DNA from: Candidatus Dormiibacterota bacterium
Lineage (GTDB): Bacteria; Chloroflexota; Dormibacteria; CF-121
Assembly (NCBI GenBank): GCA_035544955.1
Contig: DASZZN010000051.1
Span: 90,061-154,060 of the forward strand
DNA length: 64,000 bases
Reading direction: 5' to 3'
The stretch's first letter is position 1, and each line of letters starts with the position of its first letter. The notes under the pieces were generated by a model. It was given only the letters and a program-made list of their open reading frames with translations, did no database searches and was not told the DNA's origin. Made by a program: the position numbers and the translations under genes. Positions 26,721-36,440 of this stretch are shown piece by piece.

Positions 26721-28097
26721 CTAGAGCCGGGCTGTTCCGTCCTTGGAGAGGGTCGGCGGCACCAGCGGACTGCGACGGCCGGCCAACGCCGAGATCAGAC
26801 CGCTCCCGACCAGCAGGCAGCCCATGCCGAAGATGACCCAGGTGACGCCGAAGAGGTCGGCGAGGCCGCCAGCCAGCAGGATGGGGACGGCGACGGCGGC
26901 GTTGACCACCGTGAACATCGCGCCGAAGATGCGGCCGCGCAGTTCCGCTTCCGTCTTTTCCTGCAAGACCGTGAAGGCCGGGATGAAGAGCATGCCGAAT
27001 TCCAGGCCGCCGATGAACCCGAAGACCACCGGGAAGGAAACCAGCAGCCACTTGACGCCGAGCTGCTCCAATAGGTATGGGACTGAAGCCATCAGCATCA
27101 GCGTGGCGCCGGCGGAGAGTAACCCGCCGATCAGGAGGCGGCTGCGCCGGAAGTGGCGCCCATACTGGCCCAGGTAGAACGCGGCCGCCAGCATCCCGAT
27201 CACGGCCGGGGCCAGGAAGAGGTAGACGTCGGTGACCTGCAGGTGGAGCACCGTGCTCATATAGCTGGGCGCCAGCACGAAGATCGAGAAGATCACCGCG
27301 ATCGTCAGGCTCAACTGCAGCACCGCGAAACGCACCAGGGGACGCGCCGCGATGTAGGCGATGCCCTCCCGGAGCTCATAAAGGATATCGGTCTTCACCT
27401 CTGGTGTCTCGTGGCTGCGAGCGCGCAGGTCACTCTTGACCAGGTAGATGAGCCAGGCCGCCAGCAGGAAGAGGGCGGCGGCGATCCAATAGGGCGAGTT
27501 GGTACCGAGAAAGCGCACGGCGAGGGTTGAGAGCGGCACGGCGATCAGCAGGGTGACGATCACCGTGCTGGTGAACATCGAGGTGGCGGTCATCAGCTCC
27601 TCGGTCCCGACGATGAAGGGGATGGATGCCGCTTCCGCCGGCGCGAAGATCTGGCCGACCGCGGCAAACAGAAAGATGATGACGAAGAGGTGCCAGGTGA
27701 CGTGCTCGAAGTAGGGGGTGACCTGGCTGAGTGGGATGAGCAGAATCAAGCCGCCTCGGATCGCGTTGGTGAAGAACATCAAGCGCTTCTTGTCGTGGCG
27801 GTCGGCGTACACGCCGGCCAGCGGGCTGAGAAAGACCGACGGAAAGGTGTACGCGAGGAAGAGCGCTGCGCCGTGAGTGCTCGCCCGGCTGATGCTGTAG
27901 GTCAGGATGAGCAGGGCGAACATCAAGAACTTGTCGGCCAGTTGCGAGGCGACCTGCGCCGACCAGATCAGCCGGAAGTCGCGATTGGCAAGCACTGTCC
28001 GAAAGCCCGGCTGAGGAAGGATGATGTCGCGCGGGTCCCGACCCGCGCCGACCTCGTCTGGCTCCTTCAAGGCGCCTAAATCGTAGCTACTTGTCAC
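26721..28097 (-). CDS. Major facilitator superfamily transporter
   Basis: This 458-residue protein has about twelve membrane segments and the MFS loop motif between helices 2 and 3 (LAGVYADRHDKKRLMF), with a partial repeat in the second half (YLGQYGRHFRRSRLL). It resembles the Bcr/MefA-like and enterobactin-exporter groups of drug and small-molecule exporters. The substrate is unknown. GTG at 28097 overlaps the rsmA stop as GTGA, so it is co-translated with rsmA. Confidence 0.85.
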   Translation of the reverse strand: MTSSYDLGALKEPDEVGAGRDPRDIILPQPGFRTVLANRDFRLIWSAQVASQLADKFLMFALLILTYSISRASTHGAALFLAYTFPSVFLSPLAGVYADRHDKKRLMFFTNAIRGGLILLIPLSQVTPYFEHVTWHLFVIIFLFAAVGQIFAPAEAASIPFIVGTEELMTATSMFTSTVIVTLLIAVPLSTLAVRFLGTNSPYWIAAALFLLAAWLIYLVKSDLRARSHETPEVKTDILYELREGIAYIAARPLVRFAVLQLSLTIAVIFSIFVLAPSYMSTVLHLQVTDVYLFLAPAVIGMLAAAFYLGQYGRHFRRSRLLIGGLLSAGATLMLMASVPYLLEQLGVKWLLVSFPVVFGFIGGLEFGMLFIPAFTVLQEKTEAELRGRIFGAMFTVVNAAVAVPILLAGGLADLFGVTWVIFGMGCLLVGSGLISALAGRRSPLVPPTLSKDGTARL

Positions 28098-28906
28098 CGA
28101 TCGCGCTCATTCTCGAAAAGTCGCCTCCATTCCTCGAGCGTCAAGGTCTCGGCGCGGCGCGCCGGGTCGATGCCTATAACGCTCAGCCGGGCACGAGCCT
28201 CCGTACCGCTGGTGCCCCGCCTTCGACCCAGCACAAACGTCAGCTGCTTGCGACGAGCCTGGAAGAAGGGTGTGACGAATTGGAAGAAGCTGGCCAGGTC
28301 GGCGCGTGGGACCGCAGGCTCGGCCTCGGGGATGATGCGCACCAGGGCCGAATCAACCCGCGGGAGCGGCAGGAAGGCACTACGCGGGACGCGGAGGGTT
28401 AGCTCAGGCCGACCGTAGACGCGAACACCCAGCGTGGCGAGGCTCCAGTCGCCCGCTGGGGCCACCAGGCGCTCCGCCACCTCCTTCTGCACCAGCAGGT
28501 CGATACGAGCCGGTGGCAGTGGTTGCTCCAACAGGTGGACGAAGAGCGCACCTGTGAGGTTGTAGGGAATATTGCCCGCAACCCGGTAGGGCGAGGGCAG
28601 CAGCTCGCTGACCGCCGTGCGCAGGATGTCGGCCTCGATGATCCGGACATTTGACCGATCCCGCAGCGCCAGGCCCAACGCCTTGACGCAGGCGGGATCG
28701 ATCTCGACTCCCGCCACGGCTCGTGCCCGGCTCGCCAGTTCGACCGTGAGCGCGCCCAGACCGGGACCGACCTCGACCATCCGGTCCGTGGGCGCGATCT
28801 CGAGCGCTTCGACGATCCGGTCGAGTTGCGACCGGTCGGCAAGAAAGTTCTGTCCCCAACGCCGCAGGTAGCGAACTCCGAAGCGGCGGGCCACGCCCCG
28901 GATCAC
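28094..28906 (-). CDS. rsmA: 16S rRNA adenine(1518/1519) dimethyltransferase
   Basis: RsmA (KsgA) dimethylates two adjacent adenines at the 3' end of 16S rRNA. The protein has RRWGQNFLADRSQLDRIV, SAM motif MVEVGPGLGALTVEL, and the catalytic NIPYNLTGALFVHLL. The coordinates use GTG 28906. The upstream codons read LDLADPSVIRGVARRFG, which looks like the normal N-terminal helix of the family, but no ATG, GTG or TTG precedes them. An ACG at 28948, overlapping the tatD stop, would add 14 residues and may be the true start. Confidence 0.92.
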   Translation of the reverse strand: MIRGVARRFGVRYLRRWGQNFLADRSQLDRIVEALEIAPTDRMVEVGPGLGALTVELASRARAVAGVEIDPACVKALGLALRDRSNVRIIEADILRTAVSELLPSPYRVAGNIPYNLTGALFVHLLEQPLPPARIDLLVQKEVAERLVAPAGDWSLATLGVRVYGRPELTLRVPRSAFLPLPRVDSALVRIIPEAEPAVPRADLASFFQFVTPFFQARRKQLTFVLGRRRGTSGTEARARLSVIGIDPARRAETLTLEEWRRLFENERDR

Positions 28907-28937
28907 CGAGGGATCGGCAAGATCGAGCGGGCGTTTG

Positions 28938-29717
28938 CTAGCCGGCGTGGGGCAACCGAAAAAGGTCGATGGCGTTCTGGCTAGTCGCCTGGCCGATCTC
29001 CGCCGGCGTCGTGCCGCGGAGCTTCGCGATCCGCTCGACGGTCTCCACGATGTAGCGCGGGGCGTTGGGCTGCCCGCGCCGGCTCTGCGGCGGAAGAAAG
29101 GGCGAGTCGGTTTCCACCAGCATGTGGTCCAGCGGGATGATACTGGCGGCGCCGATCACCCCGTGGGCGGTCGGATAGGTCACAGTCCCGGCGAATGAGA
29201 GGTAAAAGCCACGCGCCAGCGCTTCTGCGGCGAACGCCGAATTGCCGCTGAAGCAGTGAAAGACGCCGTTCAGTCCGGGAAACTCGTCGAGGATGGCCAG
29301 CAAGTCCGGGAAGGCATCGCGAGTGTGGAGCACCACCGGCTTCTCCAGCTCCTGGGCCAGGCCGAGCATCTGGCGAAAGACCTGTTGTTGACCGCGCGCC
29401 GGAACGCGATGGTAGTCCGTGAAGTGGTAATCGAGACCGATCTCGCCGACTGCGACCACACTCGGATGGCTGGCCAGCTGCCGCAGCTCTCGCCGCTCTG
29501 CCGAATCGATCGGATCACCGGCCGAGTGTGGGTGCCGGCCGATGGTCGTTTTCAAGCCCGGGATACGCTCGGCCAGTTCGACGCCCGGGCGGTTGTCCGA
29601 GGCATCATCGCCGATGTTCAGCACGGCCGCCACCCCCGCCGTCCTCGCCTCCTCCAGCGCCTGCTCCGGCGTGAGTGGCTGGCGCAGGTGCAGAAGATGG
29701 GCGTGCGAATCGATCAG
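28938..29717 (-). CDS. TatD family metal-dependent hydrolase, apparent CTG start
   Basis: TatD-like enzymes are metal-dependent nucleases (DNA or 3' ends). The 259-residue protein has all metal ligands: HxH in IDSHAHLL, E in VGEIGLDYH, H in VLHTRDA, H in VFHCFSG and D in VETDSPFLPP. The family start MLIDSHAHL aligns with CTG at 29717, and this CTG overlaps the metG stop as CTGA, like the ATGA and GTGA joints elsewhere. The next in-frame canonical starts lie up to 100 bases inside metG and would add unrelated sequence. Confidence 0.88.
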   Translation of the reverse strand: MIDSHAHLLHLRQPLTPEQALEEARTAGVAAVLNIGDDASDNRPGVELAERIPGLKTTIGRHPHSAGDPIDSAERRELRQLASHPSVVAVGEIGLDYHFTDYHRVPARGQQQVFRQMLGLAQELEKPVVLHTRDAFPDLLAILDEFPGLNGVFHCFSGNSAFAAEALARGFYLSFAGTVTYPTAHGVIGAASIIPLDHMLVETDSPFLPPQSRRGQPNAPRYIVETVERIAKLRGTTPAEIGQATSQNAIDLFRLPHAG

Positions 29718-31255
29718 GCGACCGGCTCCGGCTTCTCGATGCGGGGAAAGAGGACACCGCCGAGCGCCGTCTGGGTGCGCGGCGCCAGTCTCCCCCACTC
29801 CCTGGCGGTCGCCCACGGGGCCTTCAAGTCCGCCTTGATCTGCGCCGCGACCTTGGTGGCCGTCTCCGGCAGGAAGGGCGAGATAAGGTAACTCGTGAGC
29901 CGGATCGCCTCGACCAGGTTGTACATGACGGTCTGCAGCCGCTTGCGTTGATCCGACTGTTTGGCTAGCACCCAGGGCGCGCTTTCCTCGATGTACTTGT
30001 TCCCGCGGTTGACCGCTTCCCAGATGAGATCGAGGGCGCCCGTGAAGTCCAGCACCTTCATGTGCTTGTCCTGCCCGCGCACAGCCTTCTCGAAGGCTGT
30101 CTGGAGGTGTTTGTCGAGCGCCATCGCGTCGCCATCGGGGGCCGGCACCTTGCCGTCGAAATACCGCTGCAGCATGGAGAGCGTTCGGTAGACAAAGTTC
30201 CCCAGGTCGTTGGCCAGATCGGCATTGAATCGATCCGTCATCGTTTCCCAGCTGATCTCTCCGTCACGATCGAACGGCAGCTCACGCAACAGGAGATAGC
30301 GGACCGCTTCGGCGCCGAAGCGCTCGGCGGCTTCCAGCGGATCGATGTAGTTTCCCGCGCTCTTGCTCATCTTCTCGCCCCGGACAGTGAGGAACCCGTG
30401 CGCGTATACCCGCTTCGGCACTGCCACTCCCGCGGACATCAACATTGCCGGCCAGTAGAGGCAATGGAAGCGCGTGATGTCCTTCCCGATCACGTGGAGG
30501 TCGGCCGGCCACCAGCGCTTGAACATCGCCTCATCGGTCCCGTACCCAACACCGGTGGCGTAGTTGACCAGGGCGTCTCCCCAGACATAGACGACGTGCT
30601 TGTCATCACCCGGGAAGGGAATGCCCCACTTGATGGTCGAACGCGAGATGCTGAAGTCTTGCAGGCCGGCCCGTAGCCACCCGAGGACTTCGTTGCGGCG
30701 GGACTCCGGCTGGATGAACTCGGGGTGCTTGTCGATGTGCTGCTGCAGTCGGTCCTGGTAAGCGGACAGCTTGAAGAAGTAGTTCTCCTCCTTCAGCCAC
30801 TGGGCCTTGAGCGTGGGGTGGATCAGACAGTACCCATCCTTGAGGTCGGCGTCTTGCTTGAACGCCTCGCAGGAGACGCAATACCAACCCTCGTAGGAGC
30901 CCTTAAAGATGTCCCCCTTCGCCTGCATCTTCGCGATGAACGCTTGCACACCCAGGACATGGTCGGGATCCTCGGTCCGGATGAAGCGGTCATAGGAGAT
31001 CCCAAACCGAGCTTCGATGTCCCGGTAGAGCTGCGCCATTCGAGCGGTAAAGTCCGCGGTCGACACGCCTTCTTCCTCCGCCTTGCGTCGCACGTTTTGT
31101 GAGTGCTCGTCGGTACCGGTAAGAAAGAAGGTGTCGTCCCCGATCAGGCGGTGGTAGCGTGCCAGGGCGTCGGTGCCCACCAGTTCATAGATGAAGCCAA
31201 GGTGGGGCGCGGCGTTGGGATACACGATCGCGGTGGTGACGTAGAACTTACTCAT
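29714..31255 (-). CDS. metG: Methionyl-tRNA synthetase
   Basis: MetRS charges both elongator and initiator tRNA-Met. The 513-residue protein has the HIGH-like VYPNAAPHLGFIYE at the N terminus, a connective peptide with CVSCEAF and later Cys/His, WGIPFPGDDKHVVYVWGDAL, KMSKSAGNYIDPLEAA, and a C-terminal helical anticodon domain. No C-terminal dimerisation (EMAP) domain is present. It overlaps rsmI by eight bases and tatD by four, within the nadE-rsmI-metG-tatD-rsmA series. Confidence 0.96.
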   Translation of the reverse strand: MSKFYVTTAIVYPNAAPHLGFIYELVGTDALARYHRLIGDDTFFLTGTDEHSQNVRRKAEEEGVSTADFTARMAQLYRDIEARFGISYDRFIRTEDPDHVLGVQAFIAKMQAKGDIFKGSYEGWYCVSCEAFKQDADLKDGYCLIHPTLKAQWLKEENYFFKLSAYQDRLQQHIDKHPEFIQPESRRNEVLGWLRAGLQDFSISRSTIKWGIPFPGDDKHVVYVWGDALVNYATGVGYGTDEAMFKRWWPADLHVIGKDITRFHCLYWPAMLMSAGVAVPKRVYAHGFLTVRGEKMSKSAGNYIDPLEAAERFGAEAVRYLLLRELPFDRDGEISWETMTDRFNADLANDLGNFVYRTLSMLQRYFDGKVPAPDGDAMALDKHLQTAFEKAVRGQDKHMKVLDFTGALDLIWEAVNRGNKYIEESAPWVLAKQSDQRKRLQTVMYNLVEAIRLTSYLISPFLPETATKVAAQIKADLKAPWATAREWGRLAPRTQTALGGVLFPRIEKPEPVA

Positions 31256-31934
31256 TTGGGGCCTTCCAATCGCTGCCGGCTACCACGACCGTCAGCTCGC
31301 CTCGGGGTGGAGATTTCGCGAAATGCTCCAGGAGTGTCGCCGGCGTTCCACGTAAGAACTCTTCGTGGAGCTTGGTGATCTCCCGCGCCACCACCAGCGA
31401 GCGGGGGCCGAGGGCGGACGCCATTATATCCAATGTCCGCTGGATCCGATGCGGGGATTCGAAGAAGACGAAGCTTCGCTTGGCGAGCGCGGTCTCGCGG
31501 ATCAGCCGCTCCAGCTCGCCCCGTTTGCGCGGCAAGAAGCCGAGAAAGGTGAACTGGTTGGTCGGAAGGCCGGAGCTCACGAGGGCGGCCAGCACCGCAG
31601 ACGGCCCGGGGATCGGCACCACCGGGTAGCCGGCGGCGACGGCGGCGCTCACCAGCCGCACGCCTGGGTCGGAGAGCGCCGGCGTGCCCGCGTCGGAGAC
31701 CAGGGCGATGTCGTGCTGCGCGAGACGGGCGAGGATCGATTGCAGCTGGCGCGCCTCGTTCTTCGCGTGCAGGCTGACCAGTGGCCGGCGCAGGCCGAAA
31801 TGGGTGAGCAGTTTCATGGTGTGCCGCGTGTCCTCGGCGGCAATCAGCGGCACCGACTCGAGGACCTGCAGGGCCCGAAGGGTGATGTCGTCGAGGTTGC
31901 CGATGGGAGTGGCGACCAGGTACAGCGTCCCCAA
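31248..31934 (-). CDS. rsmI: 16S rRNA (cytidine-1402-2'-O) methyltransferase
   Basis: RsmI methylates the ribose of C1402 in the ribosomal decoding centre. The 228-residue protein shows LYLVATPIGNLDDITLRAL at the start, LIAAEDTRHT, LVSDAGTPALSDPGVRLV, PGPSAVLAALVSSGLPT and FFESPHRI, all hallmark blocks of the RsmI branch of tetrapyrrole methylase-fold enzymes. The start is TTG at 31934, 18 bases after the nadE stop. Confidence 0.95.
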   Translation of the reverse strand: MGTLYLVATPIGNLDDITLRALQVLESVPLIAAEDTRHTMKLLTHFGLRRPLVSLHAKNEARQLQSILARLAQHDIALVSDAGTPALSDPGVRLVSAAVAAGYPVVPIPGPSAVLAALVSSGLPTNQFTFLGFLPRKRGELERLIRETALAKRSFVFFESPHRIQRTLDIMASALGPRSLVVAREITKLHEEFLRGTPATLLEHFAKSPPRGELTVVVAGSDWKAPNE

Positions 31935-31952
31935 TTCAGGCGCCGGCCGACA

Positions 31953-32807
31953 TCAGTGTCCCCAATCGCGCGGGTAGCGGAAGTCGCGGTCGATCGTCCG
32001 TGAGGATAGCTTGGCGATGACGGGCAGGCGGCGTTTGTACTGGTTCTCGCGGACGCGGCGGACGATCTCCTCGACAAACGCCGGATCGAAGCCCAGCTTC
32101 TTTACCTCTTCCACCGAATAGCGCCGTTCCACCAGGTAGTAGAGCAGCTGGTCGATCATCCGGTACTGGAAGCCTAGCTCGGTCTCGTCCGCCTGCCCCG
32201 CCCAGAGATCGGCGGAGGGCGCCTTCTGCACGATCCCCGTGGGCACACCGAGAGCGTCGGCCAACTGCCAGATCTGGGTTTTGTAGAGGTCGCCGATCGG
32301 ATTGATTGCGCTCGCCATGTCGCCGTAGATCGTGCCATAGCCAAGCAGCAGCTCGGTCTTGTTGCTGGTCCCGATGACGAGCGCGCGCCACGCCCACGAC
32401 TGGTCATAGAGGATCGACATTCGCTCGCGCGCCATCTTGTTCCCCCGTTGCTTTTGGTCGGCCTCGGGAAAATTCTCGAAGTAGGCATCGATCTGCGGGC
32501 TGATCTCGATCTCCAGGTGATGGATGCCCAGCTGCTGCACGACCTGCAACGCGTCGCTCTTACTCTTGGGGTCGCTCGTCGTGTAGGGCATGATGAAAGC
32601 CACCACGTTCTTCGGCCCGAGCGCCTCGGTGGCGAGCGTTGCCACCAGGCTCGAATCGACCCCGCCGCTCAGGCCAAGGACGACCCGTTCGAAACCGACC
32701 TTGCGCACCTCGTTGCGGATGAAGCCGACGAGAATCCCGCGGACGAGTTCGGGATTGATCCGCAGTGGCGGAAAGACGGGTTCAGAAAGGCTTGCGGGTG
32801 CGCTCAT
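31953..32807 (-). CDS. nadE: NAD+ synthetase, ammonia-transferring domain only
   Basis: NadE amidates nicotinic acid adenine dinucleotide to NAD+. The 284-residue protein has the ATP-pyrophosphatase loop [35 protein letters not shown] and [15 protein letters not shown]. It has no glutaminase domain; that function is supplied by the overlapping upstream gene. ATG 32807 ([10 protein letters not shown]) is preferred to a longer frame that lies inside that gene. The two open frames overlap by 26 bases. Confidence 0.93.
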   Translation of the reverse strand: MSAPASLSEPVFPPLRINPELVRGILVGFIRNEVRKVGFERVVLGLSGGVDSSLVATLATEALGPKNVVAFIMPYTTSDPKSKSDALQVVQQLGIHHLEIEISPQIDAYFENFPEADQKQRGNKMARERMSILYDQSWAWRALVIGTSNKTELLLGYGTIYGDMASAINPIGDLYKTQIWQLADALGVPTGIVQKAPSADLWAGQADETELGFQYRMIDQLLYYLVERRYSVEEVKKLGFDPAFVEEIVRRVRENQYKRRLPVIAKLSSRTIDRDFRYPRDWGH

Positions 32808-33654
32808 GCCAGACCCGTCGCAGCTCGTTGACGGTGAGTTCGAGCCGCTCATCACGCAGGAGTGGATTGGCGAGCCGCTCACGACGGACGTCACCAAGGT
32901 CGATTGTGGCGAGAACGAGCGCCTCGTCGGCGTCCTCCTGCTGCGCGATGATGTCGCCGTTCGGGCCGATCACCATGGAGCCGCCCCAGAAGTTCGCGCC
33001 ATCCTCATACCCCACCCGGTTGCAGTAGAGGAAGAAGGTCGTCAGGAACTGGGCATAGGTGCGGCAGAGGAGACCGTACGATTCCGAGGTTCCGAGCCGC
33101 TCGTCGGTCGTGATCCCACGCCCCGGGCTGGCGGATGGGCAGATGATCATGTCGACGCCTTCGAGACTGAGAACGTAGGCGCTGGAGAGGTGCCAGATGT
33201 CTTCGCAGACCAGGATCCCGGCCCGGCCGAATCCCGTCTTGAAACTGCGGAACCGGTCACCGGCCGCGAAATAGCGATGCTCATCGAACATGCCATAGGT
33301 CGGGAGGTACACCTTGCGGTGGACGTGGACGAGTTCACCGCGACTGAAGTAGAGACTGGCGTTGAAGTAGCGATGATCAGGCTCTTCGACAACCGCTCCG
33401 AGCACGACGTCCAGGCTGGCGGACAGGCCGCCTAGTTCATCCATCACGGCGCCTTCCAGCGGGATCGCGCTGTCCGGGACCAGGTCTTTGAGGAAATAGC
33501 CGGTAAGACTGAGCTCGGGGAAAACCAGCAGTTCGACGCCGGCCTCGCCCGCTTGCCGCACCCACTGGCGATGCCGCTCGAGGTTACGAGCACGGTCGCC
33601 GAGCGCCGGGTCCATCTGAACCAGCCCGACCGCGAGCCGGCCGTTCGGGCTCAC
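32782..33654 (-). CDS. Carbon-nitrogen hydrolase, probable glutaminase partner of NadE
   Basis: This 290-residue nitrilase-superfamily protein has the Glu-Lys-Cys triad in [26 protein letters not shown] and [11 protein letters not shown]. In most bacteria with glutamine-dependent NAD+ synthetase this domain is fused N-terminal to the synthetase. Here it is a separate frame that ends inside the start of nadE. The context strongly suggests that it delivers ammonia to NadE, but another amidase substrate is not excluded. GTG at 33654 overlaps the dinG stop (GTGA). Confidence 0.85.
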   Translation of the reverse strand: MSPNGRLAVGLVQMDPALGDRARNLERHRQWVRQAGEAGVELLVFPELSLTGYFLKDLVPDSAIPLEGAVMDELGGLSASLDVVLGAVVEEPDHRYFNASLYFSRGELVHVHRKVYLPTYGMFDEHRYFAAGDRFRSFKTGFGRAGILVCEDIWHLSSAYVLSLEGVDMIICPSASPGRGITTDERLGTSESYGLLCRTYAQFLTTFFLYCNRVGYEDGANFWGGSMVIGPNGDIIAQQEDADEALVLATIDLGDVRRERLANPLLRDERLELTVNELRRVWHERTRKPF

Positions 33655-36410
33655 GTCCCGACCCGGCTGGAGCGGTCAGGATTGCGGGGCCGCGTGACCT
33701 CTCGGCCGCGGGCCAGCCACTGGGCAATGGCTTGCGCCATCTCATCGCAGTGCCCGAGGTGTACCGCGGCGCGAGGGAGGGCATCCAGAAACGCCGTCCC
33801 GTACGTCCGGTTCGCGATCCGGTGATCCATGAGCACGACCGCGCCACGATCGCTTTGACGCCGGATCAGGCGACCAAAGCCCTGTTTGAGGCGAAGCACG
33901 GCCTCCGGCAGCGCCAGCTGCCCGAAAGGATCGGCGAGCGTCGCGCTTCGGGCCAGCTGCAGCGGATCACTGGGAACTCTGAAGGGCAGCCGGACGATCA
34001 CCACGCAGGAGAGCGCATCGCCGGGGACGTCGATCCCTTCCCAAAAGCTGCTACTCCCTAACAGGATGCTGCGCGGATCTTCCTGGAATTGCGCCAGCAA
34101 CTGGCGGCGGGTGCCGTCCAGGTTCTGCGCCAGCACCGTCAGATCGCCGCGCGAGGTGCGAACCCGCAGCCGATCGGCGACATCCCGCAGCTGTTGATGG
34201 GACGTGAACAACACCAGAGTTCGGCCACCGATCGCTTGGGCGATATCGCCCACGACGCCGCTTACCTGGTCAAGGAAGGCAACGTCGCTGAGATCCTTGA
34301 GGTCGGTGGGCAGACAGAGCAGCGCTTGCGATAGGTAATCGAAGGGTGAGGCCAGCACCATCTCGTGCGTGCTCAGTGCTTCGAGCCCGACACCGCGCTT
34401 GAAGTACTCGAAGGAATCGGCCACCGCCAGCGTGGCGGAGGTGAAGACCACGGTGTCCTTGCCGGCGAAGGCTCGTGACTGCAGTTCCCGGCCGGCCATC
34501 GTGGGGGCCGCCTGCACCAGCGGACGGCCCGAGCGGCGTTCGCTGCGGATCCAGTAGAGGCGGTCGGGCTTTGGCTGGAGCAGGGCCTGGCGGATCAGGT
34601 CCACTCGCCCCTGGAGCTGGGTCACAAAGAGGTCCAGTTCCCGCTGGGCGTGCGGATTGCTCTCCAGCGGCAACTGGTTGGCGGCATCATCCAGGGCGCG
34701 ACGAAGCCGCATCGCCTGGTCGGCGAGCCTGGCAGCCAGCCCGGAGAGTGGCACGATCTCCGACGATGTCCGCAGCGCCGTGTCGAGAACGACGGGCTCT
34801 TCGCGTGAGGGTCGCGGCGGGACGTCCGGCTGTCGCTGCCTGATGATGGCCCGGACCTCCTGGAAGAAATCGGTAACGCCCTGCTTCGCCTCGGCAGCCG
34901 ACGTGCGGACGGCGTCGCCAGGCTGGCCTACCGCGGCGCGGAACCAGGTGAGCGCCCCGTCGATGCTTTCCAGTATCTCCTCCTCCCCCACGCGCTGGGT
35001 GAGCGCGTCGACCGCGGTTTCTTCCAACTGGTGCGCCTCGTCCACCACGAGGTGCGTGTGAGGCGGGAGGACGGAGCCGCCGTTGAGCGCGTCGGCCAGC
35101 AGGAGCGCGTGGTTGGTCACGATCAGGTCGGCGTCCTGTGCCCCCCGGCGGCTATTCCAATAGAAGCAGCGCTGGGTCTTGTAGTTTTCGCAATGGGCGG
35201 CGAGACAATCGTCGGCGGTCGACGCCGCGCGCAGCCAGAACAGCTCGTCGAATCCGTTGAGCTTGATCTCGGAGCGATCACCATGACGCGTCTGCGCCAG
35301 CCAGACCAGCATCCGCAGCTTGAACTTCACCTCGTCGTGGAACCAGCTGCCATCGGCGCGCCGGCTGGGCGCATTGAGGTAGCGGTTCCAGCGCCGCAAG
35401 CTGACGTAGTTGGCGCGACCCTTTAGGAGTGCGGCTTTGAAGTCGAATGGCAGCCAGCTGCGCATGAACGGAATGTCCTTCGAGAAGAGCTGCTCCTGCA
35501 GGGTGATCGTGTTGGTCGCCACCACGACGCGCTCACCGCTGGCGACCGCATGGTGAACAGCGGGCACGAGGTACGCGAGTGACTTGCCGGTACCCGGGCC
35601 GGCTTCGACGAGGAGGCGACCGCCCCGGGCGTACAGCTGGGCGATGGCGAGCGTCATCTGCAGTTGTGATTCGCGGAGCTCGTAGTCGTCGAGCAGCCCC
35701 GCCATCGGGCCATCAGGGCCGAGCAGGGCTCGGATCGCCTGTGGATCGGTCGAGGGCGTGTCGGGGCGGACGACACTGACGGGTGACGTAGCGGCAAGTG
35801 GCAGGCTCTCGACCCCGTTGGAACCGGCGCCCCGCGCCTCCTTCAGGAAATAGTGGATCGGATGCGGCCAGCCGTCGGCGAGCTCCACCATCCGGTCCAG
35901 CAGGTCGTCCGGGAAGCCACGCGCAAACTGCCAGAGGTAGCGAAAGAGTTGCCGCGCGGCGTCCGCGTCCGATAGCGCGCGATGGGGATGTGGGTGGCTC
36001 AGGCCGAGCTGGCGTGAAAGGTGCGGCAGGCTGTGGCTGGGCACGGCCGGCAGCATGATCCGCGACAGGTCAAGGGTGTCAAACAGCACATACGCGGGCT
36101 GCGCGTCGCCACCGACCAGGAACGACAGGTCGAAGTTACCGCTGTGCGCCACCACCCCGCTCGTCCCGACGAAGTCGATCAGTTGCGCCAGCACCTCCTC
36201 CGGTTGGGGCGCCGCGGCCACGTCGGCATCATGGATCCCGGTCAGTTCCTGCACGGCGCGCGGGATGCCGACCTCGGGACGGACGAGGGACTGGAACGTG
36301 GCGAGCACCTGATCACCCTGGAACCGAACGGCGCCGACTTCGATAATCCGGTCGAGCCTGGGAGTGAGGCCGGTGGTCTCGAGATCGAGAGCAACGAACG
36401 TGCGATCCAC
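33651..36410 (-). CDS. dinG: DinG-type helicase with N-terminal DEDD exonuclease domain
   Basis: This 919-residue protein joins a DnaQ-like 3'-5' exonuclease (residues 1-180, starting ALDLETTGLTPRLDRIIEV, with HSGNFDLSF and the C-terminal Asp in HRALSDADAA) to an XPD/DinG superfamily 2 helicase (Walker A AGPGTGKSLAYLVP, DEAH box VVDEAHQLEE, motif VI QGFGRLIRRQSDRG). The fusion is usual in Gram-positive lineages. Three of the four cysteines expected for an Fe-S cluster are visible (DDCLAAHCENYKTQRCF), but the position after RANYV lacks one. It probably acts in DNA repair or R-loop removal. Confidence 0.92.
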   Translation of the reverse strand: MDRTFVALDLETTGLTPRLDRIIEVGAVRFQGDQVLATFQSLVRPEVGIPRAVQELTGIHDADVAAAPQPEEVLAQLIDFVGTSGVVAHSGNFDLSFLVGGDAQPAYVLFDTLDLSRIMLPAVPSHSLPHLSRQLGLSHPHPHRALSDADAARQLFRYLWQFARGFPDDLLDRMVELADGWPHPIHYFLKEARGAGSNGVESLPLAATSPVSVVRPDTPSTDPQAIRALLGPDGPMAGLLDDYELRESQLQMTLAIAQLYARGGRLLVEAGPGTGKSLAYLVPAVHHAVASGERVVVATNTITLQEQLFSKDIPFMRSWLPFDFKAALLKGRANYVSLRRWNRYLNAPSRRADGSWFHDEVKFKLRMLVWLAQTRHGDRSEIKLNGFDELFWLRAASTADDCLAAHCENYKTQRCFYWNSRRGAQDADLIVTNHALLLADALNGGSVLPPHTHLVVDEAHQLEETAVDALTQRVGEEEILESIDGALTWFRAAVGQPGDAVRTSAAEAKQGVTDFFQEVRAIIRQRQPDVPPRPSREEPVVLDTALRTSSEIVPLSGLAARLADQAMRLRRALDDAANQLPLESNPHAQRELDLFVTQLQGRVDLIRQALLQPKPDRLYWIRSERRSGRPLVQAAPTMAGRELQSRAFAGKDTVVFTSATLAVADSFEYFKRGVGLEALSTHEMVLASPFDYLSQALLCLPTDLKDLSDVAFLDQVSGVVGDIAQAIGGRTLVLFTSHQQLRDVADRLRVRTSRGDLTVLAQNLDGTRRQLLAQFQEDPRSILLGSSSFWEGIDVPGDALSCVVIVRLPFRVPSDPLQLARSATLADPFGQLALPEAVLRLKQGFGRLIRRQSDRGAVVLMDHRIANRTYGTAFLDALPRAAVHLGHCDEMAQAIAQWLARGREVTRPRNPDRSSRVGT

Positions 36411-36440
36411 TACCGCAATGCTCTCAAATCAGGCCACGGC

